Source of the DNA: Bacillus sp. Marseille-Q1617
Lineage (GTDB): Bacteria; Bacillota; Bacilli; Bacillales; Bacillaceae_B
Direction of reading: 5' to 3'
Assembly (NCBI RefSeq): GCF_903645295.1
Contig: NZ_CAHJXM010000003.1
Location: forward strand, 124,001 to 188,000
Length of the DNA: 64,000 nucleotides
The notes under the pieces were generated by a model, which had not been told where the DNA came from, ran no database searches, and was given only the letters and a program-made list of their open reading frames with translations. Position numbers and translations under genes: made by a program. Shown piece after piece: positions 8,748 through 18,309 of the stretch. The number at the start of each line of letters is the position of its first letter. Positions within the stretch are counted from its first letter, which is position 1.

Positions 8748-9488
8748 TTGAATAAAAAATTATTCATGGTACCATTGGCAGCCGTCATGACGATGGGTCT
8801 GGCAGCTTGTAATACAGGTGAAGAAGAAGCTCAGAACCGGTATACAGATTCCTATGAACCACTCGGTTTCTACTCCAACGAAGGCCACGGTGGAGATGAG
8901 CGGGACGAGAGGGATGGTCCACTGACCGAAATGTATGACCATTCGCCGATTGGCAGGGAAGGACAGGATATCCGCCAGAAAAAACGTGAATACCTTCAAG
9001 TCAAGGACGAAAACGGAAATCCAAGGAACCCTTCCGCTCCACTGGCGAATTATGATAAAAGCTTCCTTGAACAGGATGGCCGTGCCAGTCATGGAGATGC
9101 AAATTATCATGGTCATTTAGATGATAATACCCGAAAAGCCAACAGATCTTACTACACTGCTTACGAAGGGGACCTTGCCGAGAAAATTGGGGAGGTTACC
9201 GGTAAAGTGGATAACGTAAGTGATGTCCGTGCAGTTGCCTACGGTACGGATGTGCTGATAGCAGTTGAACTCCAAGATCACAGCAGAGACAAAGAAGAAG
9301 AAACAAAAGCAAAAATTAAGAAAGCTGTTAAACCATATCTTAACGGCCGTTCAGTAAAGGTTGTTGCCGACGAAGGAACGTTCAGCCGAGTCAGAAATAT
9401 CGATAATGACCTGCGTGACGGCGGGCCGTTTGAAGGGATCAACTTAGATATCGACAATATGTTCAAGGCCCTAAAGAATAATGATTGA
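8748..9488 (+). CDS. coxA: Sporulation lipoprotein of the YhcN/YlaJ (CoxA-like) family
   Basis: A 246-residue lipoprotein. The signal sequence MNKKLFMVPLAAVMTMGLAAC has a lipobox ending at the acylated cysteine near residue 21. The C-terminal part (about 130-240) has the YhcN/YlaJ domain: VDNVSDVRAVAYGTDVLIAV, then a KIKKAVKPYL helix region. I choose TTG at 8748 because AAGGAGGA lies 7 bp upstream and the signal peptide begins there; an upstream in-frame ATG at 8670 would add an unlikely leader. In B. subtilis, coxA (a spore cortex protein) lies next to safA, so orthology is likely though sequence-level proof is missing. A terminator follows. Confidence 0.8.
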   Translation: MNKKLFMVPLAAVMTMGLAACNTGEEEAQNRYTDSYEPLGFYSNEGHGGDERDERDGPLTEMYDHSPIGREGQDIRQKKREYLQVKDENGNPRNPSAPLANYDKSFLEQDGRASHGDANYHGHLDDNTRKANRSYYTAYEGDLAEKIGEVTGKVDNVSDVRAVAYGTDVLIAVELQDHSRDKEEETKAKIKKAVKPYLNGRSVKVVADEGTFSRVRNIDNDLRDGGPFEGINLDIDNMFKALKNND

Positions 9489-9492
9489 AATA

Positions 9493-9535
9493 AAGGTCAC
9501 TAAAAGAGTATCCCTCTTTTGGTGATCTTTTTTTG
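9493..9535 (+). terminator. Intrinsic terminator after the CoxA-like gene
   Basis: AGGTCAC-AAAAGAG pairs with CTCTTTT-GTGATC and is followed by TTTTTTTG. Confidence 0.75.
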
Positions 9536-9677
9536 TTTGGGCAGGCAGACAAAAAAAGTAAATGATATTGGATATTCTTAGCAGGGTTTGGCAACACTAG
9601 TTATTGAAGAAGGCTTCGGTTATTTTATCCGTAAAGAGCCTTGAAGTACGACATTAAACGAGTACGAGGTGATCACG

Positions 9678-10220
9678 ATGACGATGAAGATTCGAATCGT
9701 GTTTATGGTAATGCTGCTTTTTGGTGCATTTTATTTCACTTTCTTTTATACAGAAGAAAAACAGGCCGCCGATCGAGAAAACGTTCAGCAGGAAGACCCG
9801 GTTGATGTGGTTTCAGCGCATACTGTTACAGTGAAATTGGAAAGAGTGTACCTGGATGGGGAAATCAGTGAAGAAATTGTCCAGGAGACAATCTGGAGTA
9901 TGGAAGATTTCTGGGCAGCCTATGCTGACTGGCAGCTGATTGATATGACCGAGGAGGAAGTCGTTTTTCAAAAACAAGTGGACGATATTTCGCCATTGTT
10001 AAAAACGAACGGCTATTTCGGCATATCAGAAAATGGGGTTCTGTCCATCTTTAATGGAAAACCCGGCCAGGCAGAGATCATACAATCTTTTTTTCAGATT
10101 GATGTCGAAAAGCTTGAAAGTAACAGTCATGAGACTTTACTAAAAGGTATCCCTGTGAAGTCCAAGCAGAAATTCGAAGAAGTTTTGGAAAGTTTTAAAC
10201 AGTATTCTGTGCCGGAATGA
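9678..10220 (+). CDS. bofC: Bypass-of-forespore protein BofC
   Basis: A 180-residue secreted/membrane-anchored protein. It has a hydrophobic N-terminus (IRIVFMVMLLFGAFYFTFF), then the BofC N-domain (VTVKLERVYLDGEISEE ... IWSMEDFWAAY) and C-domain (GYFGISENGVLSIFNGKPG). In B. subtilis BofC is made in the forespore and restrains SpoIVB, the protease that triggers sigma-K activation. The ribosome site GAGGTGAT (9666-9673) suits ATG at 9678 or 9684; GTG at 9669 would overlap it. The gene is monocistronic, with a strong terminator downstream. Confidence 0.92.
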   Translation: MTMKIRIVFMVMLLFGAFYFTFFYTEEKQAADRENVQQEDPVDVVSAHTVTVKLERVYLDGEISEEIVQETIWSMEDFWAAYADWQLIDMTEEEVVFQKQVDDISPLLKTNGYFGISENGVLSIFNGKPGQAEIIQSFFQIDVEKLESNSHETLLKGIPVKSKQKFEEVLESFKQYSVPE

Positions 10221-10280
10221 AGAGCGTTTAAAGTTGCATCACGGGTAAAGTTAAAAACTTAATATACTATATTAAATTAA

Positions 10281-10316
10281 ACAACCAGAATGGGACGGAA
10301 TTCTGGTTGTTTTTTG
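10281..10316 (+). terminator. Intrinsic terminator of bofC
   Basis: An 11-bp perfect stem, ACAACCAGAAT / ATTCTGGTTGT, with an 8-nt loop, followed by TTTTTG. Confidence 0.9.
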
Positions 10317-10440
10317 TATATAGGACCACATAATTATGATAAGGAGGCACTATAAAAGATTGTAGAGGTACATAAATACTCAATTTTTAAGGCTGACATA
10401 GAGGGTATAGCAGGTGCGGACGGGGGTGTTTTTTTTGTTT

Positions 10441-10540
10441 AAGGGCGGTATTCTTTACATAAGGGCGAAATTTTGATTATTTGGGCGAAATTATCAATTT
10501 AAGGGCGCTATCCCTATTATAAGGGCGAACTGTCGATTAC
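10441..10540. repeat. Five-unit array with exact 20-bp period (AAGGGCG core)
   Basis: Units start at 10441, 10461, 10481, 10501 and 10521. Four begin AAGGGCG and the third begins TTGGGCG; the remaining 13 bases are A/T-rich and variable. There are no spacers, so it is not CRISPR. It lies in the 600-bp bofC-ruvA gap. Apart from the bofC terminator, this array and the ruvA control signals, I see nothing convincing in that gap. Confidence 0.85.
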
Positions 10541-10662
10541 TAGCCACAACCTCATCGGAAGAAAGAAATATCCGTCTTTAACTACAATCAACAGCTGGAA
10601 CCAACAAAATATATATTCCTTTCCCAATTTGCATTCACAATCAGTAAATCTTTGATAAAATA

Positions 10663-10676
10663 AGAACAGATGTTTC
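10663..10676. promoter_or_regulatory. LexA (SOS) box upstream of ruvA
   Basis: AGAACAGATGTTTC matches 13 of 14 positions of the Bacillus LexA consensus CGAACRNRYGTTYC. ruvAB belongs to the LexA regulon in B. subtilis, so context supports it. It lies about 43 bp upstream of the best -10 candidate. Confidence 0.65.
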
Positions 10677-10718
10677 GCTGAGAGGCGCGATTTTCCGCTC
10701 TTATGCTGAAACATGTGA

Positions 10719-10724
10719 TACAAT
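10719..10724 (+). promoter_or_regulatory. Putative extended -10 for ruvA
   Basis: TGATACAAT (TACAAT with TG one base upstream) lies about 97 bp before the ruvA ATG. No good -35 is present, as expected for an extended -10 promoter. Confidence 0.45.
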
Positions 10725-10820
10725 GAATATTTAAGATAGGTGGCGTATGTCCATAGCGTCAGGCCATTTCCTGCCGGCTGAACGAACCGCCTCCGCTTTT
10801 ATAGACAGGGAGAGAACTCA

Positions 10821-11435
10821 ATGTATGAATATATAAAAGGGACTGTAAGCCAGGTGGGTCCCGAGTATGTAGTAGTAGAAAATAACGGGATCGGCTATCA
10901 GCTCTATACGGCCAATCCATTTCTTTATTCAAAATACCAAAATCAAGAGATGCAGATTTTTACATATCAGCATGTGCGGGAAGATCTCATTGCTCTTTAT
11001 GGGTTTCTCGCATTGGAAGAAAAATTATTATTTATGAAATTATTGAATGTATCAGGAATCGGTCCCAAGGGTGCTTTGGCCATTTTGGCATCGGGTGCCC
11101 CGCAGCAGGTCATTTCCGCGATCGAAGAAGAAAATGAAAGCTTTCTGACAAAGTTTCCGGGGGTCGGGAAGAAAACTGCCCGCCAGATGATCCTTGACTT
11201 GAAAGGCAAACTCCAGGATGTCGTACCGGATTACTTCCCGAATCTGTTCAATGAACATGAAGGAACTCAAACAGGATCATCAGATAAAGATGAAGCATTT
11301 GAAGAGGGGATCCTTGCTCTTAAGGCCCTTGGTTATTCGGACAGGGAGATCAAGAAGGTGACACCAAAACTAAAAGGGCAAGGCTTATCGGCGGATGAAA
11401 TCATCCGGAAAGCCCTTCAGCTGCTGCTTAAATAA
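10821..11435 (+). CDS. ruvA: Holliday junction branch migration protein RuvA
   Basis: A 204-residue protein with an N-terminal OB fold ([20 protein letters not shown]), two helix-hairpin-helix motifs ([13 protein letters not shown] and [13 protein letters not shown]) and a C-terminal domain III ([12 protein letters not shown]). RuvA binds four-way junctions and loads the RuvB motor. ATG at 10821 follows AGGGAGAGA. It is in one operon with ruvB, 26 bp downstream, and probably continues through DUF2905, queA and tgt. The LexA box upstream implies SOS induction. Confidence 0.97.
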   Translation: MYEYIKGTVSQVGPEYVVVENNGIGYQLYTANPFLYSKYQNQEMQIFTYQHVREDLIALYGFLALEEKLLFMKLLNVSGIGPKGALAILASGAPQQVISAIEEENESFLTKFPGVGKKTARQMILDLKGKLQDVVPDYFPNLFNEHEGTQTGSSDKDEAFEEGILALKALGYSDREIKKVTPKLKGQGLSADEIIRKALQLLLK

Positions 11436-11461
11436 AGATTTCAAGAAAGGAGGAAGGCTGG

Positions 11462-12463
11462 ATGGAAGAAAGAATTGTATCAGGTGAATCTGAATTCAAT
11501 GAGGATTCCTTCGAGTATTCATTGAGACCTCAGACGATAAAACAATATATCGGTCAGGACAAAGTGAAAAACAATCTGGAAGTGTTTATCGAAGCGGCAA
11601 AAATGCGCCAGGAAACCTTGGATCATGTTCTTCTTTACGGGCCGCCGGGATTGGGGAAGACGACCCTGGCAGCGGTCATAGCCAATGAGATGGGTGTGAA
11701 TCTGCGGACGACGTCCGGACCGGCAATCGAAAGGCCGGGGGATCTTGCCGCTGTCCTTACAGCACTGGAGCCGGGTGATGTACTGTTTATTGATGAAATT
11801 CACAGGCTCCCCCGTGCAATTGAAGAGGTATTATATCCCGCCATGGAAGATTTCTGCCTTGATATCGTGATCGGCAATGGCCCAAGTGCCAGGTCCGTCC
11901 GCTTAGATCTTCCGCCTTTCACGCTTGTCGGAGCCACGACGCGGGCAGGTGCTCTTTCAGCACCGCTCAGGGACAGGTTTGGAGTTTTGTGCCGTTTGGA
12001 ATACTATAATGAAGAGCAATTAAATGAAATTGTTCAGAGAACGGCGGCGATACTGAATACGAAGATCGAAGCGACCGCATCAGTTGAGCTTGCGAGACGT
12101 TCACGGGGAACCCCGAGAATAGCGAACAGATTGCTTCGCAGAGTGAGGGACTTTGCGCAGGTCAAAGGGAACGGTGATATCACCACAGAGCTTTCAAGGG
12201 AAGCGCTCGAACTTCTTCAAGTCGATAAACTGGGACTCGATCATATCGATCATAAGCTGCTCCGCGGCATTATTGAACGCTTCAGGGGAGGACCTGTCGG
12301 ACTTGATACCATTGCTGCAAGTATCGGTGAAGAATCCCATACGATCGAAGATGTGTACGAACCCTATTTGCTGCAGATCGGCTTCTTACAGCGCACTCCA
12401 AGGGGGAGGATCGTTACGCATCTTGTATATGAACACTTTCAACTGGAGGTGCCGGCCAAGTGA
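11462..12463 (+). CDS. ruvB: Holliday junction DNA helicase RuvB
   Basis: A 333-residue AAA+ ATPase. Walker A is [12 protein letters not shown], Walker B is [10 protein letters not shown], sensor 1 is GATTRAG and the arginine-finger region is PLRDRFG. The C-terminal winged helix ([11 protein letters not shown] ... FLQRTPRGR) binds DNA. RuvB drives branch migration with RuvA. ATG at 11462 follows AAGGAGGAAGG. Its stop overlaps the next gene's GTG (GTGA), which suggests translational coupling. Confidence 0.98.
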   Translation: MEERIVSGESEFNEDSFEYSLRPQTIKQYIGQDKVKNNLEVFIEAAKMRQETLDHVLLYGPPGLGKTTLAAVIANEMGVNLRTTSGPAIERPGDLAAVLTALEPGDVLFIDEIHRLPRAIEEVLYPAMEDFCLDIVIGNGPSARSVRLDLPPFTLVGATTRAGALSAPLRDRFGVLCRLEYYNEEQLNEIVQRTAAILNTKIEATASVELARRSRGTPRIANRLLRRVRDFAQVKGNGDITTELSREALELLQVDKLGLDHIDHKLLRGIIERFRGGPVGLDTIAASIGEESHTIEDVYEPYLLQIGFLQRTPRGRIVTHLVYEHFQLEVPAK

Positions 12464-12666
12464 CAGGACTGCCGAAGATGTTGATGGTCATCGGAGGAAT
12501 CATATTGATCATCGGATTCCTGATGCAGTTTATCAAAATAGGGAAACTCCCTGGTGACATCGTCATCAAAAAAGAAAACACAACATTTTATTTTCCACTT
12601 ATGACTTCTATTTTGTTAAGTGTTATACTTTCACTTGTCTTTTATATCATAGGACGATTTAAATAG
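12460..12666 (+). CDS. Small two-helix membrane protein, DUF2905 family
   Basis: A 68-residue protein with two hydrophobic segments ([17 protein letters not shown] and [17 protein letters not shown]) separated by the family motif [20 protein letters not shown]. The function of DUF2905 proteins is unknown. GTG at 12460 overlaps the ruvB stop, with GGAGGT just upstream. The ruvB-DUF2905-queA order suggests cotranscription rather than a known functional link. Confidence 0.85.
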   Translation: MTGLPKMLMVIGGIILIIGFLMQFIKIGKLPGDIVIKKENTTFYFPLMTSILLSVILSLVFYIIGRFK

Positions 12667-12703
12667 ACCTCATATGTGAGATTGAAAAGCTGGGTGACAT
12701 GAA

Positions 12704-13729
12704 GTGAATGTAGAAGATTTTGATTTTCATCTGCCTGAGGAATTGATCGCTCAGACACCGCTTGAGCATCGTTCCGAAAGCAGATTGATGGTATTGGACA
12801 AAGAAGATGGTTCCATAGAACATTATCGTTTTAAACATATCGTTGATTTCCTGAAGGAAGGGGACTGCCTTGTTCTGAATGATACAAGGGTCTTGCCGGC
12901 GCGGCTTTTCGGACAGAAGAAGGATACAGGCGCCAATATCGAAGTGCTTCTATTGAAGCAGGAAGACGGGGATCAATGGGAAACACTCGTAAAGCCTGCG
13001 AAGCGGGTAAGAGTCGGTACGGAAATCATCTTCGGCGATGGAAAGCTGAAAGCGGTATGTGTCGGGTTGAAAGAACATGGGGGAAGAATACTCGAATTCC
13101 AGTATGATGGTATTTTCTATGAAGTGCTGGATGAGCTGGGAGAAATGCCTCTGCCTCCGTATATACGGGAGCGCCTTGATGAACAGGACAGATATCAGAC
13201 TGTGTTCGCAAGGGAGAGGGGATCTGCGGCAGCGCCGACAGCAGGCCTTCATTTTACAGAGGAGCTCTTGGAAGAACTGAAAGCAAAAGGGATACATATT
13301 GCCTTTATCACTCTTCACGTAGGTCTTGGAACGTTCAGGCCTGTTTCAGTGGATAATATCGAAGAACATGACATGCATGCGGAGTTTTATCAGGTGTCAG
13401 AAGGTACAGCGCGCTTGTTGAATGAAGTGAAAAATAGCGGCGGGAGAATCATCACTGTCGGGACTACATCGACACGGACGCTTGAAACCATTGCTTCGAA
13501 GCATGGGGAATTCGTCGAAGAAAATGGCTGGACCAATATCTTTATCTATCCCGGTTATGAGTTCAAGGGGATTGATGGGCTGATAACGAATTTCCATCTC
13601 CCTAAATCCACCTTGATCATGCTTGTCAGTGCGCTGGCCGGAAGGGAGAATGTACTGAACGCTTATGAAACGGCAGTAAAAGAGAAGTACAGATTCTTTA
13701 GTTTCGGCGATGCAATGTTTATAAAGTAA
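12704..13729 (+). CDS. queA: S-adenosylmethionine:tRNA ribosyltransferase-isomerase QueA
   Basis: A 341-residue enzyme that converts preQ1 at tRNA position 34 to epoxyqueuosine. Family segments include [16 protein letters not shown] at the N-terminus, [37 protein letters not shown] [11 protein letters not shown] and [16 protein letters not shown] near the end. GTG at 12704 is preceded by GGGTGA. It lies directly before tgt, which inserts preQ1 in the preceding step, so the two form a queuosine unit within the ruvAB transcript. Confidence 0.97.
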   Translation: MNVEDFDFHLPEELIAQTPLEHRSESRLMVLDKEDGSIEHYRFKHIVDFLKEGDCLVLNDTRVLPARLFGQKKDTGANIEVLLLKQEDGDQWETLVKPAKRVRVGTEIIFGDGKLKAVCVGLKEHGGRILEFQYDGIFYEVLDELGEMPLPPYIRERLDEQDRYQTVFARERGSAAAPTAGLHFTEELLEELKAKGIHIAFITLHVGLGTFRPVSVDNIEEHDMHAEFYQVSEGTARLLNEVKNSGGRIITVGTTSTRTLETIASKHGEFVEENGWTNIFIYPGYEFKGIDGLITNFHLPKSTLIMLVSALAGRENVLNAYETAVKEKYRFFSFGDAMFIK

Positions 13730-13746
13730 TCATAAGCTTTACCTAA

Positions 13747-14907
<1,161 letters not shown>

Positions 14908-14938
14908 GCTATAAAGAATGGAAAGGAGGGGAAAAGGA

Positions 14939-15199
14939 ATGGAAGGTTTAGGTACGATTTTACCGTTGATCCTTATGTTCGTACTATTCTACTTTTTGCT
15001 TATTCGTCCGCAGCAGAAGCGTCAAAAAGCGATTTCGAAAATGCAGAATGAACTGGCGAAAGGTGACAGAATCATTACGATCGGCGGGTTACACGGAACG
15101 ATTGATGCCATTGAAGAAGGCAAGGTAGTCATCCTGTGCGGAGACGGAAGCCGACTTACATATGATCGCAATGCAATCAGGGAAGTAGTCAGTGTATAA
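14939..15199 (+). CDS. yajC: Preprotein translocase subunit YajC
   Basis: An 86-residue single-pass protein with the signature membrane segment ILPLILMFVLFYFLLIRPQQKRQK and a cytoplasmic tail (GDRIITIGGLHGTID). It associates with the SecDF complex. I choose ATG at 14939, after AAGGAGGGG (14923-14931); an ATG at 14918 lies upstream of that ribosome site. It is the last gene of the ruvA-to-yajC run and ends at a strong terminator. Confidence 0.93.
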   Translation: MEGLGTILPLILMFVLFYFLLIRPQQKRQKAISKMQNELAKGDRIITIGGLHGTIDAIEEGKVVILCGDGSRLTYDRNAIREVVSV

Positions 15200-15212
15200 A
15201 GAACCATAATTG

Positions 15213-15258
15213 AAAAAGCTGCTCCAATATGTGCCAAGCACATAGGAGCAGCTTTTTA
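15213..15258. terminator. Bidirectional terminator between yajC and the YrzE-like gene
   Basis: A long stem, AAAAAGCTGCTCC / GGAGCAGCTTTTT, encloses a second pairing, ATGTGC / GCACAT. It is T-rich on both sides and serves two convergent genes. Confidence 0.9.
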
Positions 15259-15282
15259 TTTATGCTTGCTGTGTTTCCTGAT

Positions 15283-15672
15283 TTAATCCCCTGCAGGGCC
15301 TCCGCTTAAGTTTACTCCAAGAATGCCTCCCATCATCGCCGTCAGGATGTAACAGCCATGATAAACCATCTGTTCGACTGAAAAAAGGCTGTCATATCCC
15401 AAGTATTGAAATAAGAACACGATGACCGTGTAAATCAGTCCGGTCGATCCCCCAAGCATCCAGCCTTTCGTTTTCCCTTTTCCACCGGACATGAACCCGC
15501 CGATGAATAATGCCAAAAATGAGATGATCGTGACAAATAACGATATCGAACTCTCGGTAAGTTCGGTAAATCGAAGCATTAATGAAAATACAAGACTTGC
15601 CACAACTGCTATAAGAAAAATGGTTAAAGTTCCGTAGAATACGGCACCTCCGATTTTTTTCGCTTCGATGAT
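15283..15672 (-). CDS. YrzE/TIGR04086-type four-helix membrane protein, non-canonical start
   Basis: A small hydrophobic protein with about four membrane segments and the family motif GGFMSGGKGKTKGWMLGG. The only standard start in frame is GTG at 15603, which would cut into the first membrane helix. The frame stays open upstream, encoding EAKKIGGAVFYGTL, typical of the N-terminus in relatives. A perfect GGGGAGG (15676-15682) sits 3 and 6 bases before two ATC codons (15672-15670 and 15669-15667). I infer that translation begins at one of these ATC codons (about 128-129 residues). Function is unknown. The gene is convergent with yajC. Confidence 0.7.
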   Translation of the reverse strand: MIEAKKIGGAVFYGTLTIFLIAVVASLVFSLMLRFTELTESSISLFVTIISFLALFIGGFMSGGKGKTKGWMLGGSTGLIYTVIVFLFQYLGYDSLFSVEQMVYHGCYILTAMMGGILGVNLSGGPAGD

Positions 15673-15816
15673 GGTCCTCCCCTTTCTGCCTCTCTTATTT
15701 AATTTTCTACTAGTACAAGCATATTCACGGGGATTTGAAAAAAGACTAGAAATTTTTCATGGTCAAGCCTCATAGACTTATTATGAAACTTGACTTCGGG
15801 CAGAAGGAGCTTGATT

Positions 15817-17112
15817 ATGTCACCGACTCTCGTTCTTATCGTTTTTATCCTTGTATATATTCTGTTGATCTCAGAAAAATGGAACCGCGTCCTGGCAGCG
15901 ATGGCAGGAGGGGCTGCCATGCTTTTGATAGGGGCATTCCCTATAGAAAAAGCTCTCTTTACCTATATTGATTGGAAAACCATCGCTCTCCTGTTTTCCA
16001 TGATGCTCATTGTCACGATGACAAGTAAAACCGGTTTTTTCGAATATATTGCGATTCGTCTGGCACAGTCCGTAAACGGGAACGGGCTGGCCCTGCTCAT
16101 TCTTTTCTCGATGCTGGCTGCAGTGGGATCCGCATTTTTGGCAAATGTGACGATTGCGATGCTGCTTGTCCCCATTTTGTTTAAGCTTACTAAGTTACTT
16201 GACCTTCCCCCGATACCGTATCTGATCATGACCATACTCGCCTGCAATATAGGTGGGACCGCGACACTGATAGGGGATCCGCCTAATATGATGATCGGGC
16301 AGGCAGTAAAACACTTTACTTTTAACGCTTTTATTGAAAACCTTCTTCCGGTGGTGGCGATTGTGTATGTTGTCACACTATTGATCATGGGGGTGGTGTA
16401 CAGGGAGGTCCTTCATGTGAAGGAAGACCGAAAACTACTTCTCAAAGGTGTAACTGCAAAGGATTATCTGAAACGAAACAATGGTTTATTCCAATCGATT
16501 GCCGTGCTTTTGATGGTACTCACAGGTTTTTCGTTATACCCTATGTTCCATCTTGATGTGACAACTGTGGCCATTGCAGGGGCGGTGCTCTTGATGCTGC
16601 TCCTTGAAAAGATTTACCCTCCGGAAAGTATTTTGAGAGAAGTGGAGTGGGGGACATTATTCTTCTTCATAGGGCTGTTCCTGCTTGTAGGAGGGATTGA
16701 AGAAGCGGGATTCATCGATGAAATCGCACGTGAAATCATAAGGGCGACAGATGGTGATATGCAGAAAACATCATTTGTCATTCTATGGGGTACGGGAATC
16801 CTTTCAGCCGTGGTGGATAATATTCCGTTTGTGGCTGCCATGATCCCTGTCATCCAGGAATTCGGTGAATTTGGTATGGTCAATATGGATCCGGTTTGGT
16901 GGTCGCTCGCTTTGGGAGCATGTTTGGGAGGGAACGGCACACTGTTGGGGTCTTCATCGAACTTGGTCATTGCGGGGCTTGCATCGAAAGAACATGTACA
17001 TATCAAGTTTTATCAATATTTGCTCATTGGCGTCCCCATCACCCTGATTTCGCTGGCTGTTTCAACCGTGTATGTTTACTTTAAATATATCCGCCCTTTC
17101 CTGGGTGGATAA
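15817..17112 (+). CDS. ArsB/NhaD (SLC13-like) family anion or ion permease
   Basis: A 431-residue integral membrane protein with about 11-12 hydrophobic segments. The repeated hairpin signatures NIGGTATLIGDPPNMMIG and CLGGNGTLLGSSSNLVIAG are typical of the ion transporter superfamily (ArsB/NhaD/P-protein). The substrate cannot be told from sequence; candidates are arsenite, sodium/proton exchange or dicarboxylates. ATG at 15817 follows AGAAGGAG. No arsenic genes are nearby. It is not a member of this region in B. subtilis as I recall it, so it may be a lineage-specific insertion. Confidence 0.85.
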   Translation: MSPTLVLIVFILVYILLISEKWNRVLAAMAGGAAMLLIGAFPIEKALFTYIDWKTIALLFSMMLIVTMTSKTGFFEYIAIRLAQSVNGNGLALLILFSMLAAVGSAFLANVTIAMLLVPILFKLTKLLDLPPIPYLIMTILACNIGGTATLIGDPPNMMIGQAVKHFTFNAFIENLLPVVAIVYVVTLLIMGVVYREVLHVKEDRKLLLKGVTAKDYLKRNNGLFQSIAVLLMVLTGFSLYPMFHLDVTTVAIAGAVLLMLLLEKIYPPESILREVEWGTLFFFIGLFLLVGGIEEAGFIDEIAREIIRATDGDMQKTSFVILWGTGILSAVVDNIPFVAAMIPVIQEFGEFGMVNMDPVWWSLALGACLGGNGTLLGSSSNLVIAGLASKEHVHIKFYQYLLIGVPITLISLAVSTVYVYFKYIRPFLGG

Positions 17113-17183
17113 AAATTCCTCCGATTATTTTTCCAGGAACGTTCATACTACTAGGTGAAATGTTTTTTTGAGGGGGAAAAGTT

Positions 17184-17828
17184 GTGGAGGAATATGGAGT
17201 CATAATAATACGCACACTTTTTCTTTATTTATTGATTACATTCATCTTTCGAATCATGGGAAAACGGGAGATAGGGGAGCTGAGCATATTAGACTTGGTT
17301 GTCTTTATCATGATTGCCGAGATGGCTGTATTGGCCATCGAGGAGCCGTCAGATCCGATCATTCACACCATACTCCCCATCGGTGTAATGGTGATCGTCC
17401 AATTTATTTCTGCCTGGCTTTCTTTACGGTCGAAATCGTTCAGGGAGTTTGTCGATGGAAAGCCGACCGTACTGATCCATAATGGGAAAATAGATGAAAA
17501 AGAAATGAAGAAACAGCGGTATAATTATGATGATTTATTACTCCAGCTGCGTGAGAAGGATATCTTCAACCTGGCAGACGTGGAATTCGCCGTTCTTGAG
17601 CCGTCAGGAAGCTTGTCAGTTCTGAAAAATGAAAAGAAAACCCCAGGCTCATTGACACTCCCGCTGATCCTTGACGGGCAAGTCCAAAGCAACCATCTGG
17701 AGATGATGGGGAAAACCTCATTCTGGCTGAGGAAAGAGCTGCGTCAAAGGGGATATAAGGAAATTTCTGATATATCTTTCTGCAGTTTTCATAACGGACA
17801 ATTTTATATTGATTTGATTGATAAATAA
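17184..17828 (+). CDS. DUF421 (YetF-like) membrane protein, YrbG
   Basis: A 214-residue protein with three N-terminal membrane helices and the family motif FRIMGKREIGELSILDLVVF, followed by a soluble DUF421 domain (GKPTVLIHNGKIDEKEMKK ... LREKDIFNLADVEFAVLEPSG). The YetF family is widespread in spore formers, and some members are spore membrane components; its molecular role is unclear. GTG at 17184 is preceded by GAGGGGG. It lies between the permease and spoVB, as yrbG does in B. subtilis. Confidence 0.88.
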   Translation: MEEYGVIIIRTLFLYLLITFIFRIMGKREIGELSILDLVVFIMIAEMAVLAIEEPSDPIIHTILPIGVMVIVQFISAWLSLRSKSFREFVDGKPTVLIHNGKIDEKEMKKQRYNYDDLLLQLREKDIFNLADVEFAVLEPSGSLSVLKNEKKTPGSLTLPLILDGQVQSNHLEMMGKTSFWLRKELRQRGYKEISDISFCSFHNGQFYIDLIDK

Positions 17829-17938
17829 TATCTTAGTTGCTTAATAATTAGTGATAGCCGGTTCATTTTAATTATAAAAACCAGTTTACCTTCTGGTGGT
17901 TGCAGGGCTTCTCTGCAAGTTAGCCAGTGGGCAAATCG

Positions 17939-17987
17939 AAAAAGCCCCCATTCTGATTTCGACTTCATCAGGAAGGAGGCTTTTTGC
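17939..17987 (+). terminator. Intrinsic terminator after the DUF421 gene
   Basis: AAAAAGCCCCC pairs with GGAGGCTTTTT (one mismatch) around a 25-nt loop. It lies about 40 bp before repeat copy A. Confidence 0.65.
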
Positions 17988-18026
17988 ATTTCCTTTGATA
18001 AGACTAAGTGTTGTTATGGACTGGAT

Positions 18027-18288
18027 CCAGCTGTTGATTGGAGTGCAAGAAGCAGACTCCTGCGGGAAAAGCGAGACAGGTGAGACCTGTCTAGCTGCAG
18101 GGCTTAGAGGCACATGTCATAAGTCAAACCGACCAAGAAGGCAAAGAACGCCTTCATGGCCGATTCGCCTTATGCCACCCGCCTCTAGGCAAAGCCCCTC
18201 CGCTTTTCTAACCCGCAGGAGCGTATGCGACGAGGAGGCTCACAGGCCGCCCGCGGAAAGCGAAGTCTTGCACGGAAATCAACAGCGG
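18027..18288 (+). repeat. Dispersed inverted-repeat element, copy A (with inner module)
   Basis: The outer arms start CCAGCTGTTGATTGGAGTG and end GCACGGAAATCAACAGCGG, and the arms are largely self-complementary (TGCAAGA / TCTTGCA). Between them lies a 122-bp inner module (18088-18209) in the opposite orientation to that in copies C and D. Together with the terminator it accounts for the 481-bp gap before spoVB. Confidence 0.9.
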
Positions 18289-18309
18289 TGATTAAAACGA
18301 AAGATTATG

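Noticed and set aside
10441..10540. CRISPR array
   Set aside because: Units are 20 bp head to tail, with no unique spacers of 30-40 bp and no cas genes in the window.
10517..10723. 68-codon minus-strand frame in the bofC-ruvA gap
   Set aside because: It covers the LexA box and ruvA promoter, has no good ribosome site and resembles no family I know.
17896..18291. 131-codon frame across repeat copy A, and a 67-codon minus-strand frame across copy D (36581-36784) with similar peptide (TCHK ... RPRRQRTPS)
   Set aside because: Both are translations of the same non-coding inner module; similarity reflects the DNA repeat, not a protein family. Databases may hold such spurious hypothetical proteins.
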